Shown here one piece after another: positions 9,889-19,747 of a stretch of 64,000 bases of DNA. Both the position numbers and the translations under genes were made by a program. Origin of the DNA: Variovorax paradoxus (GTDB lineage Bacteria > Pseudomonadota > Gammaproteobacteria > Burkholderiales > Burkholderiaceae_C). The notes beneath the pieces are model-generated. The model was not told where the DNA came from. It was given only the letters and a program-made list of their open reading frames with translations, and did no database searches. The DNA is taken from positions 4,152,001-4,216,000 of the forward strand of contig NZ_CP102931.1 in the NCBI RefSeq assembly GCF_024734665.1. Reading direction: 5' to 3'. How positions within the stretch are numbered: the stretch's first letter is position 1; every line of letters begins with the position of its first letter.

Positions 9889-11109
9889 ATGGACTCCCTG
9901 ATCGCCGCCTCCGCCCGCGCCCTGGCCGCTGGCGATGCGCTAGGTGCCCTCAAGCGGGTCGCCCTGCGCGACGACCCGCCTGCGCTGGCCTTGCGAGGCA
10001 TCGCCATGGCCCAGCTAGGCGAGCACCCGCGCGCACGCGAACTCCTGCGACGCGCCGCACGCGACTTCGGCGCGCATGAAGTGCTGTCGCGCGCTCGCTG
10101 CATCGTGGCCGAGGCCGAGGTGGCGCTGGCCATGCGTGACCTCGGCGGCTCACCGCGCACGCTGACGGCGGCAGCGGCCACGCTGGAGGCGCACGACGAT
10201 CACGCCAACGCGCTGCAGGCGCGGCTGATCGCGGCGCGCCGGCTCCTGCTCCTGGGGCGTCTCGCCGAAGCCGCGGCCGCACTGGAGCGCCTCGATGCGC
10301 GCGGCCTGCCGCCGTCGCTGGCGGCGGTGGCTGAGCTGAGCGCGGCCGAACTGGCGCTGCGCTCGCTGCGCATCGGCCCGGCGCAGGCAGCGCTGGCCCG
10401 CGCGCACGAAGCAGCCGTCCGAGCGCGCGTGCCGGCTCTGCTCGCCGAGGTGGCGGAGGCACGCGCGGCCTTCGAGCGCCCCGCCGCGCGGCGCATCTTC
10501 GCGGGCGGCGAGGAGGCGTTGCGCCTCGATGAAGTCGCGGCGCTCCTGGCCTCCGACGCGCTGGTGGTCGACGCCTGCCGCCGGGGCCTGGGCGCTGGCG
10601 ACGCGTGGCAGCCACTGGCGCGCCGTCCGATCCTGTTCACGCTCGCGCGCTCGCTGGCCGAGGCGTGGCCCGGCGATGTCGATCGCGAAGCACTGATCGC
10701 AAGCGCATTCCGCACACGCCACCCCGACGAAACACATCGCGCGCGCCTGCGCGTCGAGATCGGCCGCCTGCGCGCACTCGTCACCACGCTGGCAAGCATC
10801 GAGGCCACGCCGCGCGGCTTCGTGCTCAAGCCGCACGGCGAGCGCGCCGTCGCCCTGCTGGCACCGCCCATCGACGGCGATCAGGCCTCGCTGGTGGCGC
10901 TGCTTTCCGACGGCGCGGCATGGTCGACCTCGGCCCTGGCGCTGGCGCTCGGAGCCAGCCAACGCACCGTGCAGCGCGCACTGGTCGAGCTGGAGGCCGA
11001 AGGCCGGGTGCGCTCCATCGGCCAGACGCGCTCGCGCCGCTGGCTGTCGCCGCCGTTGGCGGGATTCACGACGATCTTGTTACTCCCCGCTGCGCTGCCG
11101 TTTGAATAG
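9889..11109 (+). CDS. Helix-turn-helix regulator with a helical repeat N-terminal domain
   Basis: 406 residues from ATG 9889; the upstream frame extension is rejected because it overlaps the hydrolase. The first 280 residues are Ala/Leu/Arg-rich helical repeats of TPR character (LGEHPRARELLRRAA, RLAEAAAALERLDARG). The C-terminal 60 residues form a winged helix (WSTSALALALGASQRTVQRAL, then EAEGRVRSIG). It probably senses a ligand or protein with the repeat region and regulates the three genes after it, which follow with gaps of 46, 1 and 13 bases. No family name is recognised. Confidence 0.65.
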   Translation: MDSLIAASARALAAGDALGALKRVALRDDPPALALRGIAMAQLGEHPRARELLRRAARDFGAHEVLSRARCIVAEAEVALAMRDLGGSPRTLTAAAATLEAHDDHANALQARLIAARRLLLLGRLAEAAAALERLDARGLPPSLAAVAELSAAELALRSLRIGPAQAALARAHEAAVRARVPALLAEVAEARAAFERPAARRIFAGGEEALRLDEVAALLASDALVVDACRRGLGAGDAWQPLARRPILFTLARSLAEAWPGDVDREALIASAFRTRHPDETHRARLRVEIGRLRALVTTLASIEATPRGFVLKPHGERAVALLAPPIDGDQASLVALLSDGAAWSTSALALALGASQRTVQRALVELEAEGRVRSIGQTRSRRWLSPPLAGFTTILLLPAALPFE

Positions 11110-11155
11110 AGTTGTCTCCAGGCGCCAATCCGAGGCGTTTCACAAGGAGCCAACG

Positions 11156-11845
11156 ATGAGCAGCAGCAACAACAAGACAAGCAAGGGCAGACCCCAGCCC
11201 ACCGTGCGGGCAGCCGAGATCGTGCGCGAGTACGGCCCTTTCGCCGACGCCACCCAGGTGGCAGGCGTGACCTATGACGGCCAGCGCGTCTGGGCCGCCA
11301 CCGGCGCCAGGCTGGTCGCCTTCGACCCCGCCAGCGGCGAGATCACGCGCACGCTGGACACCGCCTGCGATGCCGGCACCGCCTTCGACGGCAAATACCT
11401 CTACCAGATCGCCGAGTCGCGCATCGACAAGATCGACCCGGCCACGGGCAAGGTGCTGGCGTCGATTCCCTCGCCCGGCCACGGCAACGACTCGGGCCTC
11501 ACCTGGGCCGAAGGCAGCCTGTGGGTGGGACAGCACCGCGACCGCAAGATCCACCAGATCAACCCCGAGACCGGCGCCGTCGTGCGCACCATCGAGTCGA
11601 ACCGCTTCGTCACCGGCGTGACCTGGGTCGACGGCGAGCTCTGGCACGGCACCTGGGAGGCTGAAGAAAGCGACATCCGCCGCATCGACCCGCAAAGCGG
11701 CGCCGTGATCGAGCGGCTGGAAATGCCGCACGGCACTGGCGTCAGCGGGCTCGAGTCCGACGGGGCCGATCTTTTCTATGCCGGCGGCGGCAAGAGCGGC
11801 AAGGTCCGCGCCGTGCGCCGTCCCCGCAACTCAACGGAGCATTGA
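11156..11845 (+). CDS. YncE/glutamine-cyclotransferase-like beta-propeller protein
   Basis: 229 residues, start chosen at ATG 11156 with AAGGAG 7 bases upstream. About five repeats of the type WAATGARLVAFDPASGEITR, LYQIAESRIDKIDPATGKV and LWVGQHRDRKIHQINPETG form propeller blades like SMP-30/YncE/Vgb proteins. No signal peptide is present, so it is cytoplasmic. Its stop is one base before the start of the DUF899 gene, implying translational coupling. The reaction, if any, is unknown. Confidence 0.75.
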   Translation: MSSSNNKTSKGRPQPTVRAAEIVREYGPFADATQVAGVTYDGQRVWAATGARLVAFDPASGEITRTLDTACDAGTAFDGKYLYQIAESRIDKIDPATGKVLASIPSPGHGNDSGLTWAEGSLWVGQHRDRKIHQINPETGAVVRTIESNRFVTGVTWVDGELWHGTWEAEESDIRRIDPQSGAVIERLEMPHGTGVSGLESDGADLFYAGGGKSGKVRAVRRPRNSTEH

Positions 11846-11846
11846 C

Positions 11847-12614
11847 ATGACCGAAACCAATCACGCAGCAAACCACCCCGTCGTGTCCAGCGACCAATGG
11901 CTCGCCGAGCGCAAGGCACTGCTGACGCGAGAGAAGGAGCTGATGCACCTGCACGACCAGATTGCCCGCGAGCGCCGCGCGCTACCGTGGGAACGTGTCG
12001 AGAAGAACTACGTCTTCGACACGCCCGAAGGCAAGCGCACGCTCGCCGAGCTGTTCGAGGGCCGTCGCCAGCTGATGGTGCAGCACTTCATGCTCGGCCC
12101 GGGGTGGGAGCAAGGCTGCCAGAGCTGCTCTTTCATGGCCGACCACACCGACGGCATGAACGTGCACCTGGCGCATCGAGACATCACGATGGTGGCCGTC
12201 TCGCGCGCACCGTTGGCCGAAATTGCGCGCTTTCGCGAGCGCATGGGCTGGCAGTTCAAGTGGGTGTCGGCGAACGGCAGCGACTTCAACCACGACTTCC
12301 ACGTCAGCTTCACACCCGAGGAGCAGGCCACCGGCAAGGTCTACTACAACTACGCCGTGCAGCCCTTTCCCCAGGAAGAGGCGCCAGGTGTCAGCGTGTT
12401 CTACAAGGACGACGCGGGCGACATCTTCCACACCTACTCGACCTTCGGTCGCGGCGTGGAAGTGATGATGGGCGCCTACTACATGATGGACCTCACGCCG
12501 AAGGGCCGCGACGAGCGCGAGGTGCCCTACAAGATGGAATGGGTGCGCCACCACGACCGCTACGAGCCGCAGGCAAAGACGGCGGGCGATTCGTGCTGCT
12601 CGGCACACGGCTGA
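11847..12614 (+). CDS. DUF899 family thioredoxin-fold protein
   Basis: 255 residues. The family signature is clear: WLAERKALLTREKELMHLHDQ, then LPWERVEKNYVFDTPEGKRTL, then MLGPGWEQGCQSCSFMADH with a CQSC pair, and FHVSFTPEE. DUF899 proteins have a thioredoxin-like/AhpC-related fold; function is unproven. The C terminus ends in a second cysteine pair (DSCCSAHG). It is coupled to the preceding beta-propeller gene and followed after 13 bases by a small membrane protein gene. Confidence 0.9.
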   Translation: MTETNHAANHPVVSSDQWLAERKALLTREKELMHLHDQIARERRALPWERVEKNYVFDTPEGKRTLAELFEGRRQLMVQHFMLGPGWEQGCQSCSFMADHTDGMNVHLAHRDITMVAVSRAPLAEIARFRERMGWQFKWVSANGSDFNHDFHVSFTPEEQATGKVYYNYAVQPFPQEEAPGVSVFYKDDAGDIFHTYSTFGRGVEVMMGAYYMMDLTPKGRDEREVPYKMEWVRHHDRYEPQAKTAGDSCCSAHG

Positions 12615-12627
12615 AGCGCGAAGCATC

Positions 12628-13185
12628 ATGACGAGCCTCTGGCCCTGGCTGGCGGTCGCGGGGGTCGGCGCCCTTCATGGGCTGAACCCCGCCACCGGCT
12701 GGGCCTTCGCAGCCGCCTGGGGCGTGCGCTCGCGCGACCGGTCGCAGGCGCTGCGGGCCCTGGTGCCGATCGCGGTCGGGCATGCTGCATCGGTCGCACT
12801 GGTTGCCGCTGCTGTGGCGCTGGGACTGTCGATGGATCGGGTGGCGCTGCAGGTTGTGGCAGGTGGGCTGCTTGTGGCCGTCGTGGCGTACCACCTGTGG
12901 GGTCGCAGTTCAGGGCGGACCGCCGGGCATGCCGGGCTGGCGCTCTGGTCCTTCATGATATCCACCGCACACGGCGCGGGGCTGATGCTGGTGCCGGCGC
13001 TGATTCCGCTGTGCATGGGCGATGCGCCGGCAGCCCGCGAGATCACCGCATCGGGCTCGCTGATGCTGGCGCTCGCGGCCGTCGGCGTTCACACTGCGGC
13101 GATGCTCGGCGTTACCGGCGTGATCGCCACCGGCGTGTGCCGCGGCTTCGACTTCAGGCGGAAGTCGCCTGCGGCGCCGCACTGA
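12628..13185 (+). CDS. Small integral membrane protein (185 aa)
   Basis: Hydrophobic throughout, with about five or six predicted membrane segments. GALHGLNPATGW in the first segment is a histidine-proline pattern reminiscent of LysE/RcnA-type metal exporters, and STAHGAGLMLVP is similar in a later helix. That resemblance is weak and no function is assigned. It is the last gene of the run that starts with the regulator at 9889. Confidence 0.6.
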   Translation: MTSLWPWLAVAGVGALHGLNPATGWAFAAAWGVRSRDRSQALRALVPIAVGHAASVALVAAAVALGLSMDRVALQVVAGGLLVAVVAYHLWGRSSGRTAGHAGLALWSFMISTAHGAGLMLVPALIPLCMGDAPAAREITASGSLMLALAAVGVHTAAMLGVTGVIATGVCRGFDFRRKSPAAPH

Positions 13186-13203
13186 AGGCGATGCCCGGCC
13201 GCA

Positions 13204-14496
13204 TCACTGCCGCCCTTTCGGCACACGGAAATCGGGCGACCCGGCCACCACCTTGCGGATCTCGTCCATCAAGGCCCGCGCGCCCGGTGAAGGAAACGCC
13301 CCAAGCCGCTGCGTCAAACCGATCTCGCGCCGTGTTTCCTCGAGCGGAAAGTCCAGCACCACCAGACTGCCGTCGCGAATCTCGTAGCGCAGCTGGTGCG
13401 CCGAGATCGCGGTCAGCATGTCGCTTTCCAGCAGCAGGCCGCGCAGCACGGCAAGGTCGCCTGTCTCGACCGCAGGCAGCGGCGGCGCCTGCCGCGCATC
13501 CGAGAAGAAGCGCTCCAGCAGCTCGCGCGATGGCGAGCCGTGCCGGGAGAGCGTCCAGCTCGCCTCGCGCAGCATCCTGAAGTCGATGCGTTTCGCCCGT
13601 GCGAGCGGATGGCCGGCGCGCGCAATCACCGAGATGCGGTCTTCGAACAGCGGCTCCTGCTGCAGGTCCTTCACTTCGCCCGCGCTGCGCAGCGCGCCGA
13701 GGATGAAGTCGATGTCGCCGCTGCGCAGCGACGCGGCCAGCGCGTCGTACGGACTCTCGACCGTAGTGACGTGCAGGCCCGGATGCCGCGCGAGCAATGA
13801 GGCAATCGCCAGCGGCAGGATCTGTGTGCGCCCGAGCGGCAGCGCACCGACGTTCACACTGCCCTGCAAGGTGCCTTCGCTGGCCGCGATGTCAGGGCCG
13901 ATGTGCCGCAGCTCCGACAGCACGCGCTTGAAGTAGAAGGCCACGATCTCGCCCGCCGGGGTCGCCGTGAGTCCGCGCGCATTCCGGTTGAAGAGCGTGA
14001 CGCCTAGCCCGCTTTCCAGGTCTTTCAATGCGCTGCTGATGGCCGGCTGCGTGATGCCGAACTCGCGCGCGACGGCAGGCATGTTGCGCTTCTCCGCGAG
14101 GCTCGCGATCACTGCGAGGCGCCGGCCGTTCAGGATCGAGGTGAAGAGCGAATGCACGTCGGCGGTGCTGTCGATTCCGCCGCGTGCCACCAGCTGCATG
14201 CGCGCCTCCTCGAACTCGCGCTCGATGCGCAGGGCACGCGCCAGCACCAGTTCGCCGTATGCATTGAGCGCCACGCCGCGCGAGCGCCGGTCGAACAGCG
14301 GCCTGCCGAGCGCAGCCTCCAGATCGAGGATCGAGCGCGTCACCGCCGACGCCACGCGGAACAGCGCCTCGGCGGCCGCGGCAATGCTCCCGGCCGACGC
14401 CACAGCCGAGAACGCGCGCAGGTGGCGCAGGTTGATGCCAAGCGCCACGCTGTCGGCATGCTCGATAACTTTGTGATGCTCGGTTTTTTTGTTCAC
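13204..14496 (-). CDS. LysR-type regulator with two HTH domains, probable gallate-cluster regulator
   Basis: 430 residues, about 120 more than a usual LysR protein. The extra length is a second winged HTH. HTH1 is at about residues 24-85 ([24 protein letters not shown], given here only as the first turn [10 protein letters not shown]). HTH2 is at about 122-183 ([23 protein letters not shown]). A normal LysR effector-binding domain follows from about 210. It is divergent from the 4-oxalomesaconate hydratase gene across a 170-base region, the typical position of a pathway activator. The start has AAGAGGGA about 13 bases upstream. Confidence 0.88.
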   Translation of the reverse strand: MNKKTEHHKVIEHADSVALGINLRHLRAFSAVASAGSIAAAAEALFRVASAVTRSILDLEAALGRPLFDRRSRGVALNAYGELVLARALRIEREFEEARMQLVARGGIDSTADVHSLFTSILNGRRLAVIASLAEKRNMPAVAREFGITQPAISSALKDLESGLGVTLFNRNARGLTATPAGEIVAFYFKRVLSELRHIGPDIAASEGTLQGSVNVGALPLGRTQILPLAIASLLARHPGLHVTTVESPYDALAASLRSGDIDFILGALRSAGEVKDLQQEPLFEDRISVIARAGHPLARAKRIDFRMLREASWTLSRHGSPSRELLERFFSDARQAPPLPAVETGDLAVLRGLLLESDMLTAISAHQLRYEIRDGSLVVLDFPLEETRREIGLTQRLGAFPSPGARALMDEIRKVVAGSPDFRVPKGRQ

Positions 14497-14535
14497 GGGC
14501 GGTTACGTCCCTCTTGATCATGCATTTTCACGCTT

Positions 14536-14549
14536 AAGGGTAAACCCTT
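14536..14549. promoter_or_regulatory. Candidate LysR operator in the divergent gallate promoter region
   Basis: Inverted repeat AAGGG-N4-CCCTT in an AT-rich patch between the LysR gene and the hydratase gene, 40 bases upstream of the regulator start. Position and symmetry suit a LysR-type site, but the arms are only five bases. Confidence 0.35.
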
Positions 14550-14666
14550 TATCGATAAAAAAGAATGATGGCAGCGCAACGCTAACTCACCCCATGCAAA
14601 GCAACCGCCGCGCAGACTTCTCTTCATGCTTGAAGCACACCCTGCACACCTTCCGGAGCGTTGCGA

Positions 14667-15695
14667 ATGATCATCGACTGTCACGGCCACTACACGACCG
14701 CGCCCAAGGCCCTCGAGGCATGGCGCAACCGGCAGATTGCCGGCATCCAGGACCCGTCGGCGAAACCCAAGGTCTCGGAGCTGAAGATCAGCGACGACGA
14801 GCTGCGCGAGTCCATCGAGGGCAACCAGCTGCGGCTGATGAAGGAACGCGGCAGCGACCTGACCATCTTCAGCCCGCGCGCGAGCTTCATGGCGCATCAC
14901 ATCGGCGACTTCGAGGTCTCGTCCACCTGGGCCGCCATCTGCAACGAGCTGTGCCATCGCGTGAGCCAGCTCTTTCCCGATCACTTCATCGGCGCGGCCA
15001 TGCTGCCGCAGTCGCCGGGCGTCGATCCGGCCAGCTGCATTCCCGAGCTGGAACGCTGCGTGAACGAATACGGCTTCGTGGGCATCAACCTCAACCCCGA
15101 CCCCTCGGGCGGCCACTGGACCAGCCCGCCGCTGTCCGACCGGCACTGGTATCCGCTCTACGAAAAGATGGTGGAGCTGGACATTCCCGCGATGGTGCAC
15201 GTGAGCACGAGCTGCAACGCCTGCTTTCACACCACCGGCGCGCACTACCTGAACGCCGACACCACGGCCTTCATGCAGTGCCTCACCTCGGACCTGTTCA
15301 CCGACTTTCCGACGCTGCGCTTCGTCATTCCGCACGGCGGCGGTGCGGTGCCCTATCACTGGGGGCGCTTTCGCGGCCTGGCGCAGGAGATGAAGAAGCC
15401 GTTGCTCAAAGACCACCTGCTGAACAACATCTTCTTCGACACCTGCGTGTACCACCAGCCGGGCATCGACCTTCTCACGCGCGTGATCCCGGTCGACAAC
15501 GTGCTCTTCGCGAGCGAAATGATCGGCGCGGTGCGCGGCATCGACCCCGAGACCGGCTTCTTCTACGACGACACGCGCCGCTACATCGACGCCACGCCCA
15601 TGCTCGACGACAAAGCGCGCCACCAGATCTACGAAGGCAACGCGCGCCGCGTGTACCCGCGGCTGGACCGCGCACTCAAGCAAAAAGGACTCTGA
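14667..15695 (+). CDS. ligJ: 4-oxalomesaconate hydratase (LigJ type)
   Basis: 342 residues, the length of the amidohydrolase-type LigJ. ATG 14667 is preferred over TTG 14661 because GGAG sits 9 bases before it. It adds water to 4-oxalomesaconate (enol form) to give 4-carboxy-4-hydroxy-2-oxoadipate. Metal-binding signatures are DCHGHY at the N terminus, MVHVSTSC in the middle and [27 protein letters not shown] is near the C terminus. The next gene, the aldolase for its product, starts 2 bases after the stop. It is not the unrelated GalB-type hydratase of Pseudomonas. Confidence 0.92.
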   Translation: MIIDCHGHYTTAPKALEAWRNRQIAGIQDPSAKPKVSELKISDDELRESIEGNQLRLMKERGSDLTIFSPRASFMAHHIGDFEVSSTWAAICNELCHRVSQLFPDHFIGAAMLPQSPGVDPASCIPELERCVNEYGFVGINLNPDPSGGHWTSPPLSDRHWYPLYEKMVELDIPAMVHVSTSCNACFHTTGAHYLNADTTAFMQCLTSDLFTDFPTLRFVIPHGGGAVPYHWGRFRGLAQEMKKPLLKDHLLNNIFFDTCVYHQPGIDLLTRVIPVDNVLFASEMIGAVRGIDPETGFFYDDTRRYIDATPMLDDKARHQIYEGNARRVYPRLDRALKQKGL

Positions 15696-15697
15696 AC

Positions 15698-16399
15698 ATG
15701 TCGACCACTCCCCTCCTCCAGGAACTCGGCGTCGTGCACCGCAACGTGGTGCGCGCCGATGCGGCCGCCGTCGAGAAGCTGTCGCGCTTCGGCGTCTCCA
15801 CGGTGCACGAGGCATTGGGCCGCCTGGGCCTGATGGCGCCACGCATCCGCCCCATCCACCCCGAGGCGCGCCTGTGCGGCACCGCCGTCACGGTGCTGCT
15901 GCAGCCCGGTGACAACTGGATGCTGCACGTCGCGGCCGAGCAGATACAGCCGGGCGACGTGGTCATTGCCGCCTGCACCGCCGACAGCACCGACGGCTTC
16001 TTCGGCGACCTGCTCGCGACCTCGTTCAAGGCGCGAGGCTGCAAGGGCCTGGTGATCGACGGCGGCGTGCGCGACGTGCGCGACCTCATCGCCATGGACT
16101 TCCCGGTGTTCAGCCGCGCCATTCACTCGAAGGGAACGATCAAGGCCACGCTGGGTTCGGTCAACGTGCCAGTGGTGTGCGCCGGCGCGCTGGTGCAGCC
16201 GGGCGACGTGGTGGTGGCCGACATCGACGGCGTGGTCGTCGTGCCCGCACAGCTGGCCGCGCGCGTGGCCGATGCCGCCGAAGCCCGCGAAGCCAACGAA
16301 GCGGGCAAGCGCGCGCGTTTCGCGGCCGGCGAGCTGGGGCTGGACATGTACGCCATGCGCGAGCCGCTTGCCAAGGCCGGCCTGCGCTACGTGGACTGA
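15698..16399 (+). CDS. ligK: 4-carboxy-4-hydroxy-2-oxoadipate aldolase
   Basis: 233 residues, RraA-like fold. It cleaves 4-carboxy-4-hydroxy-2-oxoadipate to pyruvate and oxaloacetate, the last step of gallate/protocatechuate 4,5-cleavage degradation. The class II pyruvate aldolase signature [12 protein letters not shown] supplies the metal-coordinating and catalytic residues. [12 protein letters not shown] and [11 protein letters not shown] are also family features. It starts 2 bases after the hydratase stop and lies 15 bases before the dioxygenase start. Equivalent names are PmdF, ProA and GalC. Confidence 0.92.
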   Translation: MSTTPLLQELGVVHRNVVRADAAAVEKLSRFGVSTVHEALGRLGLMAPRIRPIHPEARLCGTAVTVLLQPGDNWMLHVAAEQIQPGDVVIAACTADSTDGFFGDLLATSFKARGCKGLVIDGGVRDVRDLIAMDFPVFSRAIHSKGTIKATLGSVNVPVVCAGALVQPGDVVVADIDGVVVVPAQLAARVADAAEAREANEAGKRARFAAGELGLDMYAMREPLAKAGLRYVD

Positions 16400-16414
16400 G
16401 CAAGGGACCGCACA

Positions 16415-17701
16415 GTGGCTCGCATCATCGGCGCCGTCGCCTGTTCCCACACCCCCACCATCGGCTTCGCCTTCGACAAGAACAAGCAGCAGGATCCGGT
16501 CTGGGCGCCCATCTTCGAGGCCTTCGCGCCGGTGCAGCAATGGCTGGCCGACAAGAAGCCCGACGTGCTGTTCTTCATCTACAACGACCACGTCAGCTCG
16601 TTCTTCTTCGACCACTACTCGGCGTTCTCCCTTGGCGTGGGCGAGCGGCACGAAGTGGCTGACGAAGGCGGCGGTGCACGCGACCTGCCGGCTCTGGCGG
16701 GCCATCCGGCACTGGCGCGACACATCGGCCGCTCGCTGGTGGCCGACGAGTTCGACATGTCCTTCTTCCAGGACCGGGCGCTGGACCACGGCGTGTTCTC
16801 GCCGATGTCGCTGCTGTGCCCGCACGAGCCGGCATGGCCGATACCGGTGGTGCCGCTTCAGGTCGGCGTGTTGCAGTCGCCGGTGCCGTCGGCGCGGCGC
16901 TGCTACAAGCTTGGCCAGGCGCTGCGGCGCGCGATCGAGAGCTATCCGGACGACATGAAGGTGGCGATCGTCGCCACCGGCGGGCTCTCGCACCAGGTGC
17001 ACGGCGAGCGCGCGGGCTTCAACAACACCGCCTGGGACGCGCAGTTTCTCGACCTGATCGAGAACGACCCCGTGCGGCTCACCGAGATGACGCAGGCCGA
17101 ACTGGCGACGCTCGGCGGCATGGAAGGCGCCGAAGTCATCATGTGGCTGGTGATGCGCGGCGCCCTGTCGTCCAACGTGCGCAAGACGCACCAGAGCTAC
17201 TACCTGCCCTCGATGACGGGCATTGCCACGGCCATCTACGAGAACCTGGCGAGCCCGCCCGTCGCCGGTGAAGTCGAGCGGCACCGCCGCCACATCGATG
17301 AGGAACTGGCGGGCGTGGAAGCGCTGCAGGGCACCTATCCGTTCACGCTCGAGACCAGCGTGCGCGCCTACCGGCTCAACAAGTTCCTGCACGGCATGAC
17401 GCGCCCGGCGCACCGCGCGGCCTTTCTTGCCAACGAAGAGGTCGCCTTCGACGCTGCCGCGCTGACAGACCAGGAACGCGACATGGTGCGCCGCCGCGAC
17501 TGGCGCGGCCTGATCCAGTACGGCGTGATCTTCTTCATGCTGGAAAAGCTGGGCGCGGTGGTGGGCGTGTCGAACCTGCACATCTATGCCGCGATGCGCG
17601 GCCAGTCGCTGGAAGAGTTCCAGCAGACCCGCAATGCACCCGGCGCCCTTTATTCAGTGGCCGGCAAGGACGCCGCGCCGCAGGCGTGGGACCGCCGCTG
17701 A
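16415..17701 (+). CDS. galA: Gallate dioxygenase (fused beta-alpha type II extradiol dioxygenase)
   Basis: 428 residues from GTG 16415. Residues 1 to about 285 form a LigB-like catalytic domain and about 300-428 a LigA-like domain (RLNKFLHGMTRP, LEKLGAVVGVSNLHIYAAMRG). This single-chain fusion is the mark of gallate dioxygenases GalA and DesB rather than two-subunit protocatechuate 4,5-dioxygenase. Iron ligands expected from DesB are present: His12 (SHTP), His59 (NDHV) and a glutamate at about 240 (GGMEGAE). Catalytic histidines are at about 125 and 193. It opens the gallate ring to 4-oxalomesaconate, using ferrous iron and oxygen. Activity on protocatechuate cannot be excluded from sequence alone. 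Confidence 0.9.
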   Translation: MARIIGAVACSHTPTIGFAFDKNKQQDPVWAPIFEAFAPVQQWLADKKPDVLFFIYNDHVSSFFFDHYSAFSLGVGERHEVADEGGGARDLPALAGHPALARHIGRSLVADEFDMSFFQDRALDHGVFSPMSLLCPHEPAWPIPVVPLQVGVLQSPVPSARRCYKLGQALRRAIESYPDDMKVAIVATGGLSHQVHGERAGFNNTAWDAQFLDLIENDPVRLTEMTQAELATLGGMEGAEVIMWLVMRGALSSNVRKTHQSYYLPSMTGIATAIYENLASPPVAGEVERHRRHIDEELAGVEALQGTYPFTLETSVRAYRLNKFLHGMTRPAHRAAFLANEEVAFDAAALTDQERDMVRRRDWRGLIQYGVIFFMLEKLGAVVGVSNLHIYAAMRGQSLEEFQQTRNAPGALYSVAGKDAAPQAWDRR

Positions 17702-17736
17702 GCCGCGCCTGATTTTTGATTCTGGAGACAACACAA

Positions 17737-18717
17737 ATGACCCCCCTTTCCCGGCGCCTCGCCCTCGGCGTGGCCGCACTGGCCGCATTCGGCCACTTCG
17801 GCATTGCCAGCGCGGCCGATGCCTTCCCGTCGAAGCCCGTGAAGATCCTCGTGGGCTACAGCGCTGGCGGCGCGGTCGATGCGATTGCGCGCTCGGTCGG
17901 CCTGCGGATGTCGGCCATCCTCGGCCAGCCGGTCATCGTCGAGAACAAGCCCGGCGCGGGCACCAACATCGCGGTGAAATCCGTCATCACGAGCGCGCCC
18001 GACGGCTACACCCTGCTGCTGGCCGCCAATGCGCTGGCCGTGAATCCTTCGCTGTTCCAGCCAGCGCCCTACGACCTGGAGCGCGAGCTGACGCCGGTGG
18101 CCTCGGTCGGCCGGGTGCCCGTGGTGTTCACGGTGCGCGAAGAGTCAGCCATCAAGACGCTGCCCCAACTGGTCGCGGCGGCCAAGGCCAAGCCGGGCAG
18201 CGTGACCGTCGCCACGCCGGGCAATGGCTCGACACCGCACCTGGCCATGGAACTGTTCCAGCACACCGCCGGCCTGCAACTGCGGCATGTGCCGTACAAG
18301 GGCGGCGCGCAGGCGCTCACCGATGTGCTCGGCGGCCATGTGGACGTGGTTGCGGTCAATGCGCTCGAAGCACTGCCGCTCGCCAAGTCCGGCAAGCTGC
18401 GCGTGCTGGCGGTGATGAGCGCCGAACGCTCCGCCGTGCTGCCGGGCGTGCCGACCGTCGCCGAGTCGGGCTACCCGGGGTTCGAGGCCAGCGTGTGGTA
18501 CGGCTTCGTCGGGCCGGCCGGGCTGCCGAAGCCCATCGTCGACAAGCTGCACGACGCCGTGCAGAAAGCCATCGACTCGCCCGAAGTGCGCGCCCAGCTC
18601 GCAGCGGCGGGCGGCGTTCCGCTGCCGGGGCCGACCGAGCAGTTCGACAAGCTGCTCAAGGCCGACGTGGCGCGCTACGGCAAGCTGATCCGCGAAGCCG
18701 GCATCAAGCCTGATTGA
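17737..18717 (+). CDS. Bug-family tripartite tricarboxylate transporter substrate-binding protein (first of four)
   Basis: 326 residues from ATG 17737, with TGGAG 9 bases upstream. A signal peptide ends near IASAADAFP. Family signatures: FPSKPVKILVGYSAGGAVD, NKPGAGTNIA, SAPDGYTLL, RHVPYKGGAQA and SGKLRVLAV. Periplasmic receptors of this family bind carboxylates and normally pass them to TctA/TctB membrane proteins, but no such genes are in the window. Its place after the gallate dioxygenase suggests gallate or a related aromatic acid as ligand. Confidence 0.92.
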   Translation: MTPLSRRLALGVAALAAFGHFGIASAADAFPSKPVKILVGYSAGGAVDAIARSVGLRMSAILGQPVIVENKPGAGTNIAVKSVITSAPDGYTLLLAANALAVNPSLFQPAPYDLERELTPVASVGRVPVVFTVREESAIKTLPQLVAAAKAKPGSVTVATPGNGSTPHLAMELFQHTAGLQLRHVPYKGGAQALTDVLGGHVDVVAVNALEALPLAKSGKLRVLAVMSAERSAVLPGVPTVAESGYPGFEASVWYGFVGPAGLPKPIVDKLHDAVQKAIDSPEVRAQLAAAGGVPLPGPTEQFDKLLKADVARYGKLIREAGIKPD

Positions 18718-18722
18718 TCGCC

Positions 18723-19724
18723 ATGACCACAACAGGCATCACCCGTCGCCACGCCTGCCTTGCGGCAGCAGCCGCCGCCCTGCTGCCGGCAAGCCGCGCC
18801 GCCATGGCGCAGCAGGCCTATCCGTCCAAGCCGATTCGCATGGTCATTCCCTTCCCGCCCGGTGGCTCCACCGACGTGCTCGGGCGGGCCATCGGCATCG
18901 AACTGGGCCGCGCGTGGCACCAGCCCGTGGTGGTCGACAACCTCCCCGGCGCCGGTGGTTCCATCGGTGCCGACAAGGTGGCGAAGTCGCCTGCCGACGG
19001 CTACACGCTGCTCATGGGGCACATCGGCACGCTGGCCATCAACCCGTCGCTGTACCCCAAGCTCGACTACGACCCTGTGCGCAGCTTCGCGCCCGTGGCC
19101 TGGGTGGCGCGCGTGCCGAACGTGCTGGTGGTGCATTCCTCCGTTCCGGCGCGCACGCTGGCCGACCTGGTCGCGCTGGCCAAGGCACGGCCGGGCCAGC
19201 TGGCCTTTGGCTCCGGCGGCAACGGCAGTGCGGCGCACATCGCGACCGAATATCTGAAGCTGCAGACGGGCGCCTCGTTGCTGCACGTGCCTTACAGGGG
19301 CACGGCCCCGGCCGTGACCGACCTGCTCGCGGGCCAGCTGCAGTTGCTCTTCACCGGCGCGCCTGCGCTGCTGCCGCACATCAAGTCCGGCAAGCTGCGT
19401 GCGCTGGCGGTGTCGAGCCCGAAGCGCATCGCACTGCTGCCCGACGTGCCGACGGTGGCGGAAAGCGGCGTACCCGGCACCAAGGACTTCGAGGCTGACC
19501 AGTGGTACGGCGTGGTTGCCCCGGCCGGGACTCCCGCGGACATCGTCGCCATGCTCAACCGCCAGATCAACCAGTCGCTCAACACGGCGGACGTTCATGC
19601 GCGGCTGGCAGCCGAGGGTGCCGAGCCCACGCCCACGACGCCGCAGGCCTTCGGCCAGCTGATCGCGAGCGAAATGAAACGGTGGGACCGCGTGATCAAG
19701 AGCGCTCACATCACCGTCGATTGA
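18723..19724 (+). CDS. Bug-family substrate-binding protein (second)
   Basis: 333 residues from ATG 18723, five bases after the previous stop; the earlier TTG at 18714 overlaps that gene. The leader TRRHACLAAAAAALLP has a twin-arginine look. The mature part shows YPSKPIRMVIPFPPGGSTD, LPGAGGSIGADKVAKS, LHVPYRGTAP and SGKLRALAV. It is a tandem paralogue of the preceding receptor, apparently co-transcribed. Ligand unknown. Confidence 0.92.
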   Translation: MTTTGITRRHACLAAAAAALLPASRAAMAQQAYPSKPIRMVIPFPPGGSTDVLGRAIGIELGRAWHQPVVVDNLPGAGGSIGADKVAKSPADGYTLLMGHIGTLAINPSLYPKLDYDPVRSFAPVAWVARVPNVLVVHSSVPARTLADLVALAKARPGQLAFGSGGNGSAAHIATEYLKLQTGASLLHVPYRGTAPAVTDLLAGQLQLLFTGAPALLPHIKSGKLRALAVSSPKRIALLPDVPTVAESGVPGTKDFEADQWYGVVAPAGTPADIVAMLNRQINQSLNTADVHARLAAEGAEPTPTTPQAFGQLIASEMKRWDRVIKSAHITVD

Positions 19725-19747
19725 AGCTGTACAGGAACACATCGGTC

